From positions 744,001 through 808,000 of the forward strand of contig JBMNKL010000001.1 in NCBI GenBank assembly GCA_050952225.1: a stretch of 64,000 nucleotides of DNA, read 5' to 3'. This DNA is from JBMNKL01 sp050952225. GTDB lineage: Bacteria; Bacillota; Clostridia; Acetivibrionales; DTU013. The position numbers were made by a program, and so were the translations under genes. The notes beneath the pieces were generated by a model. The model did not search any database. It was not told where the DNA came from and worked only from the letters and a program-made list of their open reading frames with translations. This document shows, in pieces, positions 19,056 through 27,251 of the stretch; positions within the stretch are counted from its first letter, which is position 1; each line of letters begins with the position of its first letter.

Positions 19056-21272
19056 TTGTATATTGCCCATAAAAGAGATAGCGGAGAAGAACAACCTTTA
19101 TTTGAACATTTATACGAAACAGCTAAAATTGCCGCAGGCTTTGCAAAAGCTTTTGGAAGGGAGAAAACAGCCTATATTTGCGGACTCTTGCACGACACAG
19201 GAAAGTACTCAAAAGAATTCCAGGACAGGATTAAAAATGACGGCAGCCTATGTGACCATTCGACAGCGGGTGCAAAAATCTTATCAAAAATGAACGCTGC
19301 TGTCGGTAACATCCTGGGCTATGTTATAACAGGGCATCATTCTGGGCTTTTAAATGGGGGCGGATGGGGAGCAGTTGGAGGTGATAAAAGCCTGTACGGG
19401 AGACTAAAAAAAGAAATCCCTGATTTCAGTGATTATTCCAAAGAGATAACTCCCGTTATGTACCCGCCAATGGCCGAAATAGCAAGAGAGATAACAGGAA
19501 CAAAGACTTATGGCGAACGCGACCTTGGCTACTACTTTTCATTTTTAATCCGTATGATTTATTCATGTCTTGTGGACGCTGATTTTCTCGATACTGAAAG
19601 ATTTATGCGCGGTAATGTTGAAAGAGGTGTTGATTGCAGTTTTGAGTGCCTGGAAGAAAAAATTGTAAAGCATGCTTATTCATTCGCAACTGATACATAT
19701 ATAAAGAAAAAGAGAAGAGATATACTTGAAGAATGCCTGGAAAAGGCTAAAGAGAAACCAGGCGTATATAAGCTTACTGTTCCCACCGGAGGAGGTAAAA
19801 CTATTTCCTCCATGGCATTTGCGTTAAGGCACATAAAGCTTAATCCTCAGAACAGGTATAGAAGAATCATTTATGTAATACCGTTTACTAGCATAATAGA
19901 GCAAAACGCAAAAGTCTTTTCTGATATTCTTGGAGAAAAGTATATTCTGGAGCATCATTCAAATTTCGATTTTAATGATAAGGACGAGACGGAATTTAAT
20001 GTTAAGAAACTGGCTGCTGAGAACTGGGATATGCCTGTTATAGTTACAACAAACGTACAGTTTTTCGAATCGATTTACGGGAATAAACCATCCAAGCTTA
20101 GAAAACTGCATAATATAGCGAATAGCGTAATTGTACTTGACGAGGTTCAGATGCTTCCTGTGGAGCTTTTGATTCCGTGTGTAAAAGCATTGGAAGAATT
20201 GGTAAACAACTACAACTGTACAGCTGTATTATGCAGTGCGACACAACCTGGAATTGACCGGTTTATCGACAGAAATGCTTTGCGTGGCGAGATTTGCAGC
20301 GATATCAGCGGACTGTACGAGATTTTCAATAAAACACGGATTAAATTTATTGGCAATAAAAAAATGGATGAGCTTGCCAAACAAATAATAGCAGAGAATC
20401 AGTGCCTTGTTATTGTAAATACAAAAAGGCAAGCTAAAAGCTTATATGAAAATATCGAAAGAATGCACGGAATAAAAGAAGACGGAGTATTTCACCTCTC
20501 AACATACATGTGTCCTGCGCATCGCCATGATGTAATAGAAAAAATAAAGAATAGGCTCAAAGACGGCAGACAGTGTATTGTTATTTCAACTTCATTGATT
20601 GAGGCCGGTGTTGACGTAGACTTTCCCGTAGTATACAGGGCAATGTGCGGGCTGGACTCAATAATCCAGGCAGCAGGCAGATGCAACCGGGAAAGACTGC
20701 GAGAAATTGCTTATGTATACGTTTTTGACTTTGCTGAAGAAGAATATAAAATAAAGATATCGTCGGTTTATGGGAATTACCTGGCCCAAAGACAAAGCAT
20801 CACGGAAATCTTGGCAAAGAAGCATGATGATGTTTCAAAACCGGAGGCAATTAAGGATTATTTTGATATGTTATTTTTAAATATTGGTTTGGCTGGACTG
20901 GATAAAATGAGAATTGTAGAGCGGCTGAACAGCGGTGTTGGTCTTAAAAAAGACTTTATATTTGATTTTGAGGATATTGCCCGTGATTTTAAGATTATCG
21001 AGGATAATATGTGTTCGGTAATTGTTGGATATAACGACGATGCCATAGAAAAAATCAAGGCTATAAAATACGGGTATTTTGGCAAGGAGTTCCTTCGCTC
21101 GCTTCAGAAGTATACAGTAAATCTGCATGAATATGAATATAGAAAGCTAGCAGAGATAGGCGCAATAGAAGAATGGGGGAAGAACACGGCTATACTGAAA
21201 AGTCGTGAAGAGTATTCGGATAAAGTTGGAATAATGATTCCGGTGAAATTAGGCGAAGCTGAGTTCGTATAG
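19056..21272 (+). CDS. cas3: Cas3 nuclease-helicase (type I-C)
   Basis: This is the effector that unwinds and degrades target DNA after Cascade binding. The N-terminal HD nuclease has FEHLYETAKIA and LLHDTGKYSKEFQ. The SF2 helicase has PTGGGKTISS (Walker A, about residue 245), LDEVQMLPVE (motif II) and STSLIEAGVDVDF and QAAGRCNR (motifs V and VI). The TTG at 19056 follows GAGGTGATAATA and gives YIAHKRDSG as the N-terminus; the frame is open upstream to 18972 without a ribosome site. Length 738. It is separated from cas5 by 313 bp that hold a converging RNA gene, so cas3 and the Cascade operon are probably transcribed apart. Confidence 0.95.
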   Translation: MYIAHKRDSGEEQPLFEHLYETAKIAAGFAKAFGREKTAYICGLLHDTGKYSKEFQDRIKNDGSLCDHSTAGAKILSKMNAAVGNILGYVITGHHSGLLNGGGWGAVGGDKSLYGRLKKEIPDFSDYSKEITPVMYPPMAEIAREITGTKTYGERDLGYYFSFLIRMIYSCLVDADFLDTERFMRGNVERGVDCSFECLEEKIVKHAYSFATDTYIKKKRRDILEECLEKAKEKPGVYKLTVPTGGGKTISSMAFALRHIKLNPQNRYRRIIYVIPFTSIIEQNAKVFSDILGEKYILEHHSNFDFNDKDETEFNVKKLAAENWDMPVIVTTNVQFFESIYGNKPSKLRKLHNIANSVIVLDEVQMLPVELLIPCVKALEELVNNYNCTAVLCSATQPGIDRFIDRNALRGEICSDISGLYEIFNKTRIKFIGNKKMDELAKQIIAENQCLVIVNTKRQAKSLYENIERMHGIKEDGVFHLSTYMCPAHRHDVIEKIKNRLKDGRQCIVISTSLIEAGVDVDFPVVYRAMCGLDSIIQAAGRCNRERLREIAYVYVFDFAEEEYKIKISSVYGNYLAQRQSITEILAKKHDDVSKPEAIKDYFDMLFLNIGLAGLDKMRIVERLNSGVGLKKDFIFDFEDIARDFKIIEDNMCSVIVGYNDDAIEKIKAIKYGYFGKEFLRSLQKYTVNLHEYEYRKLAEIGAIEEWGKNTAILKSREEYSDKVGIMIPVKLGEAEFV

Positions 21273-21304
21273 AATAATCTGCAATAAGTATACTCTTAGC
21301 GAAT

Positions 21305-21396
21305 AAAAATGAAAAACATAATTCCCACCTTTTATAAATGGTGGGGATTATGCATACAATGACATAAAACTAATTTCAATCCACGTTTTTTACGAC
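21305..21396 (-). ncRNA. Candidate crRNA-like Cas-regulating RNA (CreR type)
   Basis: Read on the minus strand, a promoter at 21431-21403 predicts a start near 21396. About 12 nt later comes GTGGATTGAAAT (21384-21373), identical to the last 12 nt of the CRISPR repeats and containing the full 5' handle used by type I-C. Next is a 20-nt pseudo-spacer (21372-21353). Then follows a hairpin (arms 21349-21340 and 21329-21320) that begins TCCCCAC like the repeat stem and is followed by TTTTTCATTTTT. The pseudo-spacer matches 17 of 19 nt to 21563-21545 in the cas5 leader beside a TTC PAM. Such RNAs are known in other CRISPR types to guide Cascade to the cas promoter with partial pairing and repress it. 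Expression here is inferred. Confidence 0.8.
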
Positions 21397-21402
21397 ATAA
21401 GG

Positions 21403-21431
21403 ATTTTAGCATATAGGATCGTTGTAGTCAA
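21403..21431 (-). promoter_or_regulatory. Sigma-A promoter for the crRNA-like RNA
   Basis: On the minus strand TTGACT (21431-21426) and TAAAAT (21408-21403) are separated by exactly 17 bp, one mismatch from consensus in each box. No coding sequence lies downstream, only the repeat-derived tag and pseudo-spacer. Confidence 0.75.
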
Positions 21432-21496
21432 TAAATCGCGCAATATAGTCATTTATACATACAACCAATCATAGCGGTAAAAATTAGATTATAAGC

Positions 21497-21525
21497 TTGA
21501 CATATATTTACTCTTCTAATAAAAT
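21497..21525 (+). promoter_or_regulatory. Sigma-A promoter of the cas5-cas8-cas7-cas4-cas1-cas2 operon
   Basis: TTGACA (21497-21502), a 17-bp spacer and TAAAAT (21520-21525) predict a start near 21532, giving a 54-nt leader before cas5. The pseudo-spacer match lies at about +14 to +32 of this transcript. Confidence 0.8.
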
Positions 21526-21544
21526 ATCAATGACAGAATCAGCT

Positions 21545-21566
21545 ATACAATTATATAAAACTAGAA
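21545..21566 (-). promoter_or_regulatory. Predicted Cascade-binding site (partial protospacer with TTC PAM) in the cas5 leader
   Basis: On the minus strand TTC (21566-21564) precedes TAGTTTTATATAATTGTAT (21563-21545). The crRNA-like pseudo-spacer reads TAGTTTTATGTCATTGTAT, so positions 1-9 and 17 of the first 19 pair, with mismatches at 10 and 12. TTC is the known type I-C PAM. The site ends three bases before the AAAGGAGG ribosome site region of cas5. The RNA would also be antisense to this part of the mRNA. Confidence 0.75.
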
Positions 21567-21585
21567 ATTAAAGGAGGTGATTAAT

Positions 21586-22248
21586 ATGGGTTATGGCATA
21601 AAGGTGCTTATTGAAGGCGACTATGCTCTTTTTTCAAGACCCGAACTCAAGACGGAGAGATACTCATACGACTTCATAACGCCGTCAGCGGCACGCGGTA
21701 TACTTGAGTCAATTTATTGGCGTCCCCAGATAAAATGGATAATTAACAAAATCCATGTATTGAAAAAACCTGAATTTGCGACTATTCTCCGCAATGAAGT
21801 TGCCGATAAGATTTCAGACTCGGAAGTAAAGAAGCTGATGGCAAACAGCAGAAGCGCCAAGGGTTTTCTTGACACTACGAAGTCAATCCAGCAAAGGTCT
21901 TCTACAATTCTGAAAAATGTAAAGTACGTTATCGAAGCAGAATTCATAATGACAGGTATAAACAGCCTGGAAGGCGATACTCCCGAGAAACACTACAATA
22001 TCATACTTAGAAGGCTCAGAAACGGCCAGTGCTTTCATAGAAGCTACCTCGGATGCAGGGAATTTCCGGCAAAAGTGTCCCTGGTAGAAGGAGAGTGTCC
22101 TAAGAGCGAACTTGTAGGCGAACAAGATTACGGGCTAATGCTTTATGACATGGATTACTCGGACAAGCACAATATCACGCCCATATTTTTTAGGGCGAAA
22201 ATGGTCGACGGGGTGGTAGATCTTAATGACGTCGAGAAAGTGAGGTGA
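21586..22248 (+). CDS. cas5: Cas5c (Cas5d), pre-crRNA endonuclease of type I-C
   Basis: In type I-C, Cas5 replaces Cas6: it cuts pre-crRNA at the base of the repeat hairpin and stays on the 5' handle inside Cascade. The protein begins GYGIKVLIEGDYALFSRPELKTERYSYD and has ITPSAARGILESIYW, hallmarks of the I-C family. The ending LGCREFPAKVSL is also typical. Length 221. The ATG at 21586 follows AAAGGAGGTGATT, close to the best possible site; a frame extension three codons upstream overlaps it. It is the first gene of the Cascade operon, and cas8 begins 4 bp after its stop. Confidence 0.95.
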   Translation: MGYGIKVLIEGDYALFSRPELKTERYSYDFITPSAARGILESIYWRPQIKWIINKIHVLKKPEFATILRNEVADKISDSEVKKLMANSRSAKGFLDTTKSIQQRSSTILKNVKYVIEAEFIMTGINSLEGDTPEKHYNIILRRLRNGQCFHRSYLGCREFPAKVSLVEGECPKSELVGEQDYGLMLYDMDYSDKHNITPIFFRAKMVDGVVDLNDVEKVR

Positions 22249-22252
22249 AACG

Positions 22253-24084
22253 ATGCTGAGCGATTTGGTGCGTTACTATGAAATACTTGCCGCGGAAGAG
22301 AGCAGTACGGTGCCAAAACCGGGATACGGGACAGCCAGGATATCTTACTCACTTAATATTGATGATGACGGAAATCTCATTAACATTACATCCTGCAAGA
22401 TACAAGAGGGCAAAAAGCTTGTTGCAAGACCAATGACGGTACCTGAACCTGTAACTGGAAGAACCGGCACTAAGCCGGTGCCTGATTTTCTTTATGGAAA
22501 CTCAAGTTATGTCTTGGGTTTTGATAACAAGGGCAAGCCGGAATTAACCAAGAAGCGTTTTAAGTCATTCAAGGATTTTAATATTCCTATATTAAAGAAT
22601 GCCGGATGCAAAGAAGCCGAAGCGGTTATCAAGTTCCTGGAAAAGTGGGATGCCGAAAAAGCAGATAAACATCCCGCACTATTGGAATACATTGATGAAA
22701 TAAAAAAAGGGGCTGTCCTTATATTCCGGTACTACGGCGGGAAGGAGGTGCATAATGTTCCCGCCGTGAGAAAAGCTTGGGAAATGTACAAAAACAGTAA
22801 CCCTTCCGGTATAATAAAGCAATGTATGGTTACAGGTGAAAAGACTTCGATTACGATGCTGCATCCTGTAATCAAGAGACTCTACAAAGGCCAATCAATG
22901 GGAAACCAACTTGTTTCCTATAATGAAAATGCTTTTGAATCTTATAACCCGACAAAAGATAAGAGGCAAGGGCTTAATGCCCCGGTGGGAGAATACGCGG
23001 CTTTTGCATATGGAACAGCCCTTAACACGCTGCTGTCCGATATGAGCCATAAAATTATCCTGGGGGAAACGACGGTGGTATTCTGGGCTGAGACCACTGT
23101 TCCGGTGTACCAGGACATGTTTTCACTTCTCATGGATTGCTCTGAAATATATGGAGGAGAAGAGAATAAGAAATTTGTACGTTCGGAATCAGCGGAAAAA
23201 ATGGTAAAAGAAATGCTGGATAGAATTGCCCAGGGGAAGCAGAGTGGATGCTGGGGATTTTTTCAAGAAGCGTGGCAGACAATGACATGCGATTTTATGT
23301 GTTAGGCATGTCTCCCAATGCCGCAAGGATATCCGTCCGCTTTTTCCTCCGGGGAACATTTGGGGGATTTGCCGAGCGCATAAAACAGCACTATGAGGAT
23401 ATATCCATTGAAAAACAGTATGATTCGGAGATGCCGTTACTTCCTGTTTGGAAGTTGACGGCTGAAATAATCCCCCAAAAATCCGACGACAAATCGGTAT
23501 CGACTCATCTTTCGACATCACTTATGCGTTCTATCCTGCTTGGTGAAGATTATCCGGCGTCTTTATACCAGACCGTCCTGCTCAGGGTACGGGCGGAACA
23601 GGATGTAAACTATGGTAAGGCTTCAATAATTAAAGCTTGTTTATTAAGAAAAGCTAAGAAGTCTAAAAATGAAATGATAAAGGAGGTTTTGACAGTGGCT
23701 TTGAATGAAGAATGCAAAAACAAAGCTTATCTTTTGGGCAGGCTGTTTGCAGTGCTGGAAAAGGCCCAAAGAGATGCCAATCGCGATGTAAAAACAACTA
23801 TACGCGATAGGTATTTTTCATCCGCAAGCACTACGCCTGCCAGCACATTCCCAATTATCCTTGCACTTGCTCAACATCATATTTCAAAGGCTGATTACGG
23901 TACAGATAAAGAGATAGCTGAAATAATGGATAAGCTGAACGTTGATGATGAACCTTTTCCGAAGGTTCTTTCACTAGAAGAGCAAGGCTTGTTTTATCTT
24001 GGCTTTTATCATCAAAGAAATGCGCATTTCAAAAAAATTACACAAAAGAGTGTCGATTTGGGCGACAAAAAACCTGATAAATGA
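22253..24084 (+). CDS. cas8c: Cas8c (Csd1) large subunit, disrupted by a frameshift
   Basis: Cas8c recognises the PAM and forms the Cascade large subunit. The 5' part (22253 to about 23256) reads MLSDLVRYYEILAAEE and contains VSYNENAFESYNPTKDKRQGL typical of Csd1. Its frame then ends at 23305. The 3' part, in the -1 frame, continues with RFYVLGMSPNAARISVRFF and runs to 24084. One extra T in the run TTTTTT at 23257-23262 would join both halves into a protein of about 610 residues, the normal length. The cause may be mutation, sequencing error, or a programmed -1 shift, though the site A-TTT-TTT is not a classical strong heptamer. An internal cas11 start lies in the 3' half. Confidence 0.88.
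23695..24084 (+). CDS. cas11c: Cas11c small subunit from an internal start in cas8c
   Basis: Type I-C Cascade needs a small subunit that is translated from inside cas8c. Here AAAGGAGG (23679-23686) lies 8 nt before a GTG at 23695, in the frame of the 3' half of cas8c. The product would be 129 residues (VALNEECKNKAYLLGRLFAVLEK.., cut here), helical, ending with the shared Cas8 C-terminus. Because it lies beyond the frameshift, its synthesis would survive even if full-length Cas8 is lost. The internal start is well known for the subtype; this instance is read directly from the ribosome site. Confidence 0.8.
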   Translation: MALNEECKNKAYLLGRLFAVLEKAQRDANRDVKTTIRDRYFSSASTTPASTFPIILALAQHHISKADYGTDKEIAEIMDKLNVDDEPFPKVLSLEEQGLFYLGFYHQRNAHFKKITQKSVDLGDKKPDK

Positions 24085-24193
24085 TTAGCGTTACTATGCA
24101 GTTTTGGGTAAGGTTTCAGTTAGCTGGGTCTATTATGCGGGTTTAGGGCAACAACATATGAGTACTTTATATAATTAAAGGGAGGTTATTAAG

Positions 24194-25084
24194 ATGAGTG
24201 AAGTTATTAAAAACAGGTATGAATTTAGCTTGTTCTTTGAAGTGGAGAACGGCAATCCAAATGGTGATCCCGATGCCGGAAACATGCCCCGCAGGGACGC
24301 GGAAACCGGCTTTGGAATTGTGACGGACGTATGCATCAAGAGAAAAATCAGGAATTACGTGGACATCGTAAAACAGGATGCTCCCGGATACAAAATATAC
24401 GTAAGAAATGGCGTTCCCCTTGATACAAACAGGAAATGGGCATACAGCGAGTGTAATGTGGAACCGCCCAAGGATAAAAACGGCAAGGTAACGGCGGAAG
24501 AGCCGGAAAAAGAGGAATTTAAGAAACTGACGAGGTTCATGTGCGATAACTTTTACGACATACGCGCGTTCGGCGCGGTTATGACCCTTGTTTATAATTG
24601 CGGCCAGGTAAGAGGACCGGTACAGTTGGGTTTCGGCAAGAGCGTCGATATGATTTCACCCCAAGAAATCGGTATTACAAGCTGTACATATGCCAATGAA
24701 GGAGAAAAAAGCTCGAAAATGGGCAGGAAAAATATTGTTCCTTACGGATTGTACCGCATCGACGGGTTTGTATCTCCGAGCCTTGCCTTGAAAGAAACAG
24801 GCGGCACAGGATTTTCAGAGGAAGACCTTGACCTTTTGTGGCAGGCGCTTATAAATATGTTTGAATTCGACCATGCGGCTGCGCGTGGAAAGATGGCGAC
24901 AAGAGCGTTATTTGTGTTCAAACATGAAAGCATGTATGGAAACTGTCCGGCTTATAAGCTTTTTGAGGCAATTGAGGCGAAGAAAAAAGAAGGAGTTATT
25001 GTACCCAGGAGCTTTGGCGATTATGAAATTAATATCAGGGAAAATGAAATACCTCAGGGTGTTGAGTTCAAGAGGTTGGTGTAA
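24194..25084 (+). CDS. cas7: Cas7c (Csd2), Cascade backbone subunit
   Basis: Cas7 forms the helical filament that covers the crRNA spacer. The start YEFSLFFEVENGNPNGDPDAGN and the motif NMPRRDAETGFGIVTDVCIKRKIRNYV (quoted in part) are the classic Csd2 signature. FGAVMTLVYNCGQVRGPVQLGFG is the conserved middle block. Length 296 is standard. The ATG follows AAAGGGAGG. It lies 109 bp after cas8, a spacing longer than elsewhere in the operon, with no recognisable gene in the gap. The cas4 ATG overlaps its stop (TAATG). Confidence 0.96.
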   Translation: MSEVIKNRYEFSLFFEVENGNPNGDPDAGNMPRRDAETGFGIVTDVCIKRKIRNYVDIVKQDAPGYKIYVRNGVPLDTNRKWAYSECNVEPPKDKNGKVTAEEPEKEEFKKLTRFMCDNFYDIRAFGAVMTLVYNCGQVRGPVQLGFGKSVDMISPQEIGITSCTYANEGEKSSKMGRKNIVPYGLYRIDGFVSPSLALKETGGTGFSEEDLDLLWQALINMFEFDHAAARGKMATRALFVFKHESMYGNCPAYKLFEAIEAKKKEGVIVPRSFGDYEINIRENEIPQGVEFKRLV

Positions 25085-25761
25085 TGCGATACAGGGAGGA
25101 AGATTACCTTAGCCTTTCCGGAATACAGCATTTTGAGTTCTGCAGAAGACAATGGGCCTTGATTCATATAGAGCAGCAATGGGAAGAAAACCTCCGGACA
25201 GTGGAAGGGCACCTTATGCACGCAAGAGTTCATGATTCATTTAAAACCGAAAGCAGGGGCAATATTATCATTACGAGGGGAATGCCGGTTTTTTCATCGG
25301 AACTTGGGACATATGGCGTGTGTGATGTTGTTGAATTCCACCGTTCGGATTGCGGAATCATGTTGTTCGGGAGAGAGGGCAGGTATTTGCCTTATCCAAT
25401 TGAGTATAAAAGAGGACGCCCAAAAGAGAGTGACATGGACTGCTTGCAACTTGCTGCACAGGCTATTTGCCTTGAAGAAATGTTGTGCTGCGAGATTAAA
25501 TCAGGCTTTCTTTTTTACGGGGAAACCAGGCACAGGATGGAAGTACATATTACGGCGGAGTTGCGGGACAAGGTCAAAAAAGTGTTTGAGGAGATGCATC
25601 AATACTATAGCCGCAGGTATACTCCGAAGGTAAAGCGAACGAAGCGATGCAATGCGTGCTCATTGAAAAACATATGCTTGCCGGTGTTGTGCAAAGGGAA
25701 AAAAGCGTGTGATTTTATAAACCTAATGATTGAGGAGGATACATGTGAAAAAACTACTTAA
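25084..25761 (+). CDS. cas4: Cas4 PAM-selecting spacer-acquisition nuclease
   Basis: Cas4 is a RecB-like nuclease that trims prespacers and fixes PAM orientation together with Cas1-Cas2. The N-terminal cysteine lies in HFEFCRRQWALIHIEQQWEEN. The PD-(D/E)XK core includes VCDVVEFH and PIEYKRGRPKESD, with QLAAQA as the Q-motif. Three C-terminal cysteines close the iron-sulfur site in CNACSLKNICLP. Length 225. Its ATG overlaps the cas7 stop, and cas1 begins inside its last codons, so translation is coupled across cas7-cas4-cas1. Confidence 0.95.
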   Translation: MRYREEDYLSLSGIQHFEFCRRQWALIHIEQQWEENLRTVEGHLMHARVHDSFKTESRGNIIITRGMPVFSSELGTYGVCDVVEFHRSDCGIMLFGREGRYLPYPIEYKRGRPKESDMDCLQLAAQAICLEEMLCCEIKSGFLFYGETRHRMEVHITAELRDKVKKVFEEMHQYYSRRYTPKVKRTKRCNACSLKNICLPVLCKGKKACDFINLMIEEDTCEKTT

Positions 25762-26776
25762 CACATTATATGTTACCACACCCGATTCATATTTATCTTT
25801 GGACGGGGAAACGGTTGTGATATTAAACCAAGACAAAGTCCTAAGAAAAATACCCCTGCACAACTTGGAAAGTATAGTGTCGTTTGGTTATACCGGGGCA
25901 AGCCCGGCGCTTATGGGAGAGTGTGCCAAGCGGAGCATTTCCATATGTTTCCTAACACCAAGTGGTAATTTTTTAGCCAGGGTTGTCGGGAAAGAATATG
26001 GGAATGTAGTACTGAGAAAAGAACAATACCGTACCTCGGATAATTGTGATATTTCTTGTAAAATTGCAAGAAATATTATTGCTGGCAAAGTATTTAATGC
26101 AAGATGGGTTATTGAAAGGGTAACTAGAGAACACCCCTTAAGTGTTGATTGCGACAAATTGAAAGATGCATCTGTACGACTTCAAAATCTTATCCGCCTT
26201 ATTAAAGAATGTGAATCAACTGAACAACTGAGGGGTTATGAAGGAGAGGCAGCATCAATATATTTTTCGGTTTTCGACGATATGATATTGCAGCAAAAAG
26301 AAGATTTTTATTTTAAAGGCAGAAACAAACGGCCTCCTCTAGATCGTGTAAACGCCATGTTGTCTTTTGTTTATACCCTTCTTGCGAATAACGTTGCTTC
26401 CGCGCTTGAGACAGTCGGACTAGACCCATATGTCGGATTCCTTCATGCCGACAGGCCCGGGAGGATTTCTCTTGCCCTTGACATGATGGAAGAGCTTAGA
26501 CCGGCGGTGGCTGATCGCTTTGTTCTTTCATTAATCAACAAAAGGATTGTTGGAAAGGATGGATTTATAGTCAGGGAAAATGGCGCCGTAGTAATGTCTG
26601 ATGATACAAGGAAAAATATTCTGACGTATTGGCAGCAAAGAAAGCAGGAAATTATCAGGCACCCGTTTATAGAAGAAAAAATTGAGTGGGGGCTGGTTCC
26701 ATATGTACAGGCACTGCTTTTGGCAAGATATATAAGGGGGGATCTTGATGAATACCCGCCATTTATGTGGAAGTAG
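25745..26776 (+). CDS. cas1: Cas1 integrase (type I-C)
   Basis: This is the catalytic subunit of spacer integration. It begins KKLLNTLYVTTPDSYLSLDGE, the I-C Cas1 signature. The metal ligands lie in EGEAASIYFSVF (glutamate), GFLHADRPGRISLALDMMEELRP (histidine, aspartate and glutamate; quoted over the motif) and later residues. The GTG at 25745 is preferred because GAGGAGG lies 6 nt upstream; a TTG at 25730 is inside that ribosome site. The product is 343 residues. It overlaps the 3' end of cas4 by 17 bp, and cas2 follows after 8 bp. Confidence 0.96.
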   Translation: MKKLLNTLYVTTPDSYLSLDGETVVILNQDKVLRKIPLHNLESIVSFGYTGASPALMGECAKRSISICFLTPSGNFLARVVGKEYGNVVLRKEQYRTSDNCDISCKIARNIIAGKVFNARWVIERVTREHPLSVDCDKLKDASVRLQNLIRLIKECESTEQLRGYEGEAASIYFSVFDDMILQQKEDFYFKGRNKRPPLDRVNAMLSFVYTLLANNVASALETVGLDPYVGFLHADRPGRISLALDMMEELRPAVADRFVLSLINKRIVGKDGFIVRENGAVVMSDDTRKNILTYWQQRKQEIIRHPFIEEKIEWGLVPYVQALLLARYIRGDLDEYPPFMWK

Positions 26777-26784
26777 GTGATAAG

Positions 26785-27075
26785 ATGCTGGTATTGATTA
26801 CGTACGATGTTAACACAGAGACAGAGAATGGCAAAAGGCGATTGAGAAAGGTGGCAAAGGTATGCACAAACTATGGGCAAAGGGTGCAAAACTCGGTGTT
26901 TGAATGCATAATGGATGCTGCCAAATCGAGGGAAGTCAAGGCTATCCTGGAGAAAATTATTAACAAAGACAAGGACAGCTTAAGATTTTACTACCTGGGC
27001 AATAATTATAAGGGAAAGATAGAACATATAGGCACTAAGGAAAGTTTTGATGTTGAGGGAACATTAATTTTGTGA
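26785..27075 (+). CDS. cas2: Cas2 (type I-C)
   Basis: Cas2 is the structural dimer that bridges two Cas1 dimers during integration. MLVLITYDVNTETENGKRRL starts with the beta strand and the conserved aspartate. RVQNSVFECIMD is the second family motif. Length 96. The ATG at 26785 follows TAGGTGATAAG directly; an upstream in-frame ATG at 26767 lies in the end of cas1 and is not used in relatives. It is the last cas gene, 176 bp before the array. Confidence 0.96.
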   Translation: MLVLITYDVNTETENGKRRLRKVAKVCTNYGQRVQNSVFECIMDAAKSREVKAILEKIINKDKDSLRFYYLGNNYKGKIEHIGTKESFDVEGTLIL

Positions 27076-27251
27076 AAATGGTGCGGATGATAAGTGAACA
27101 TAAAAATCCAGGGGGATTCGCACCAATATTAATTAACATTATTGTATGACTTATCCACCAAAACATAATAATGTATATACTATAAAATAAAAATTGTGCA
27201 AAATATATAAAAAAGGAAGAAAAAATAGCGCCAATTTTATAACTCTTTGCT
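27076..27251 (+). promoter_or_regulatory. CRISPR leader
   Basis: A 176-bp AT-rich stretch joins cas2 to the first repeat. It contains the inverted pair GGTGCG (27080-27085) and CGCACC (27119-27124), an arrangement common in I-C leaders, and a TATA-rich segment around 27170-27190 that probably holds the array promoter. Leader position fixes the transcription and acquisition direction as left to right. Confidence 0.7.

Noticed and set aside
21320..21349. Hairpin after cas3 as a plain cas3 terminator.
   Set aside because: In the cas3 direction no U-run follows, while on the minus strand TTTTTCATTTTT does, so it better serves the converging RNA, although it may also stop cas3 transcripts.
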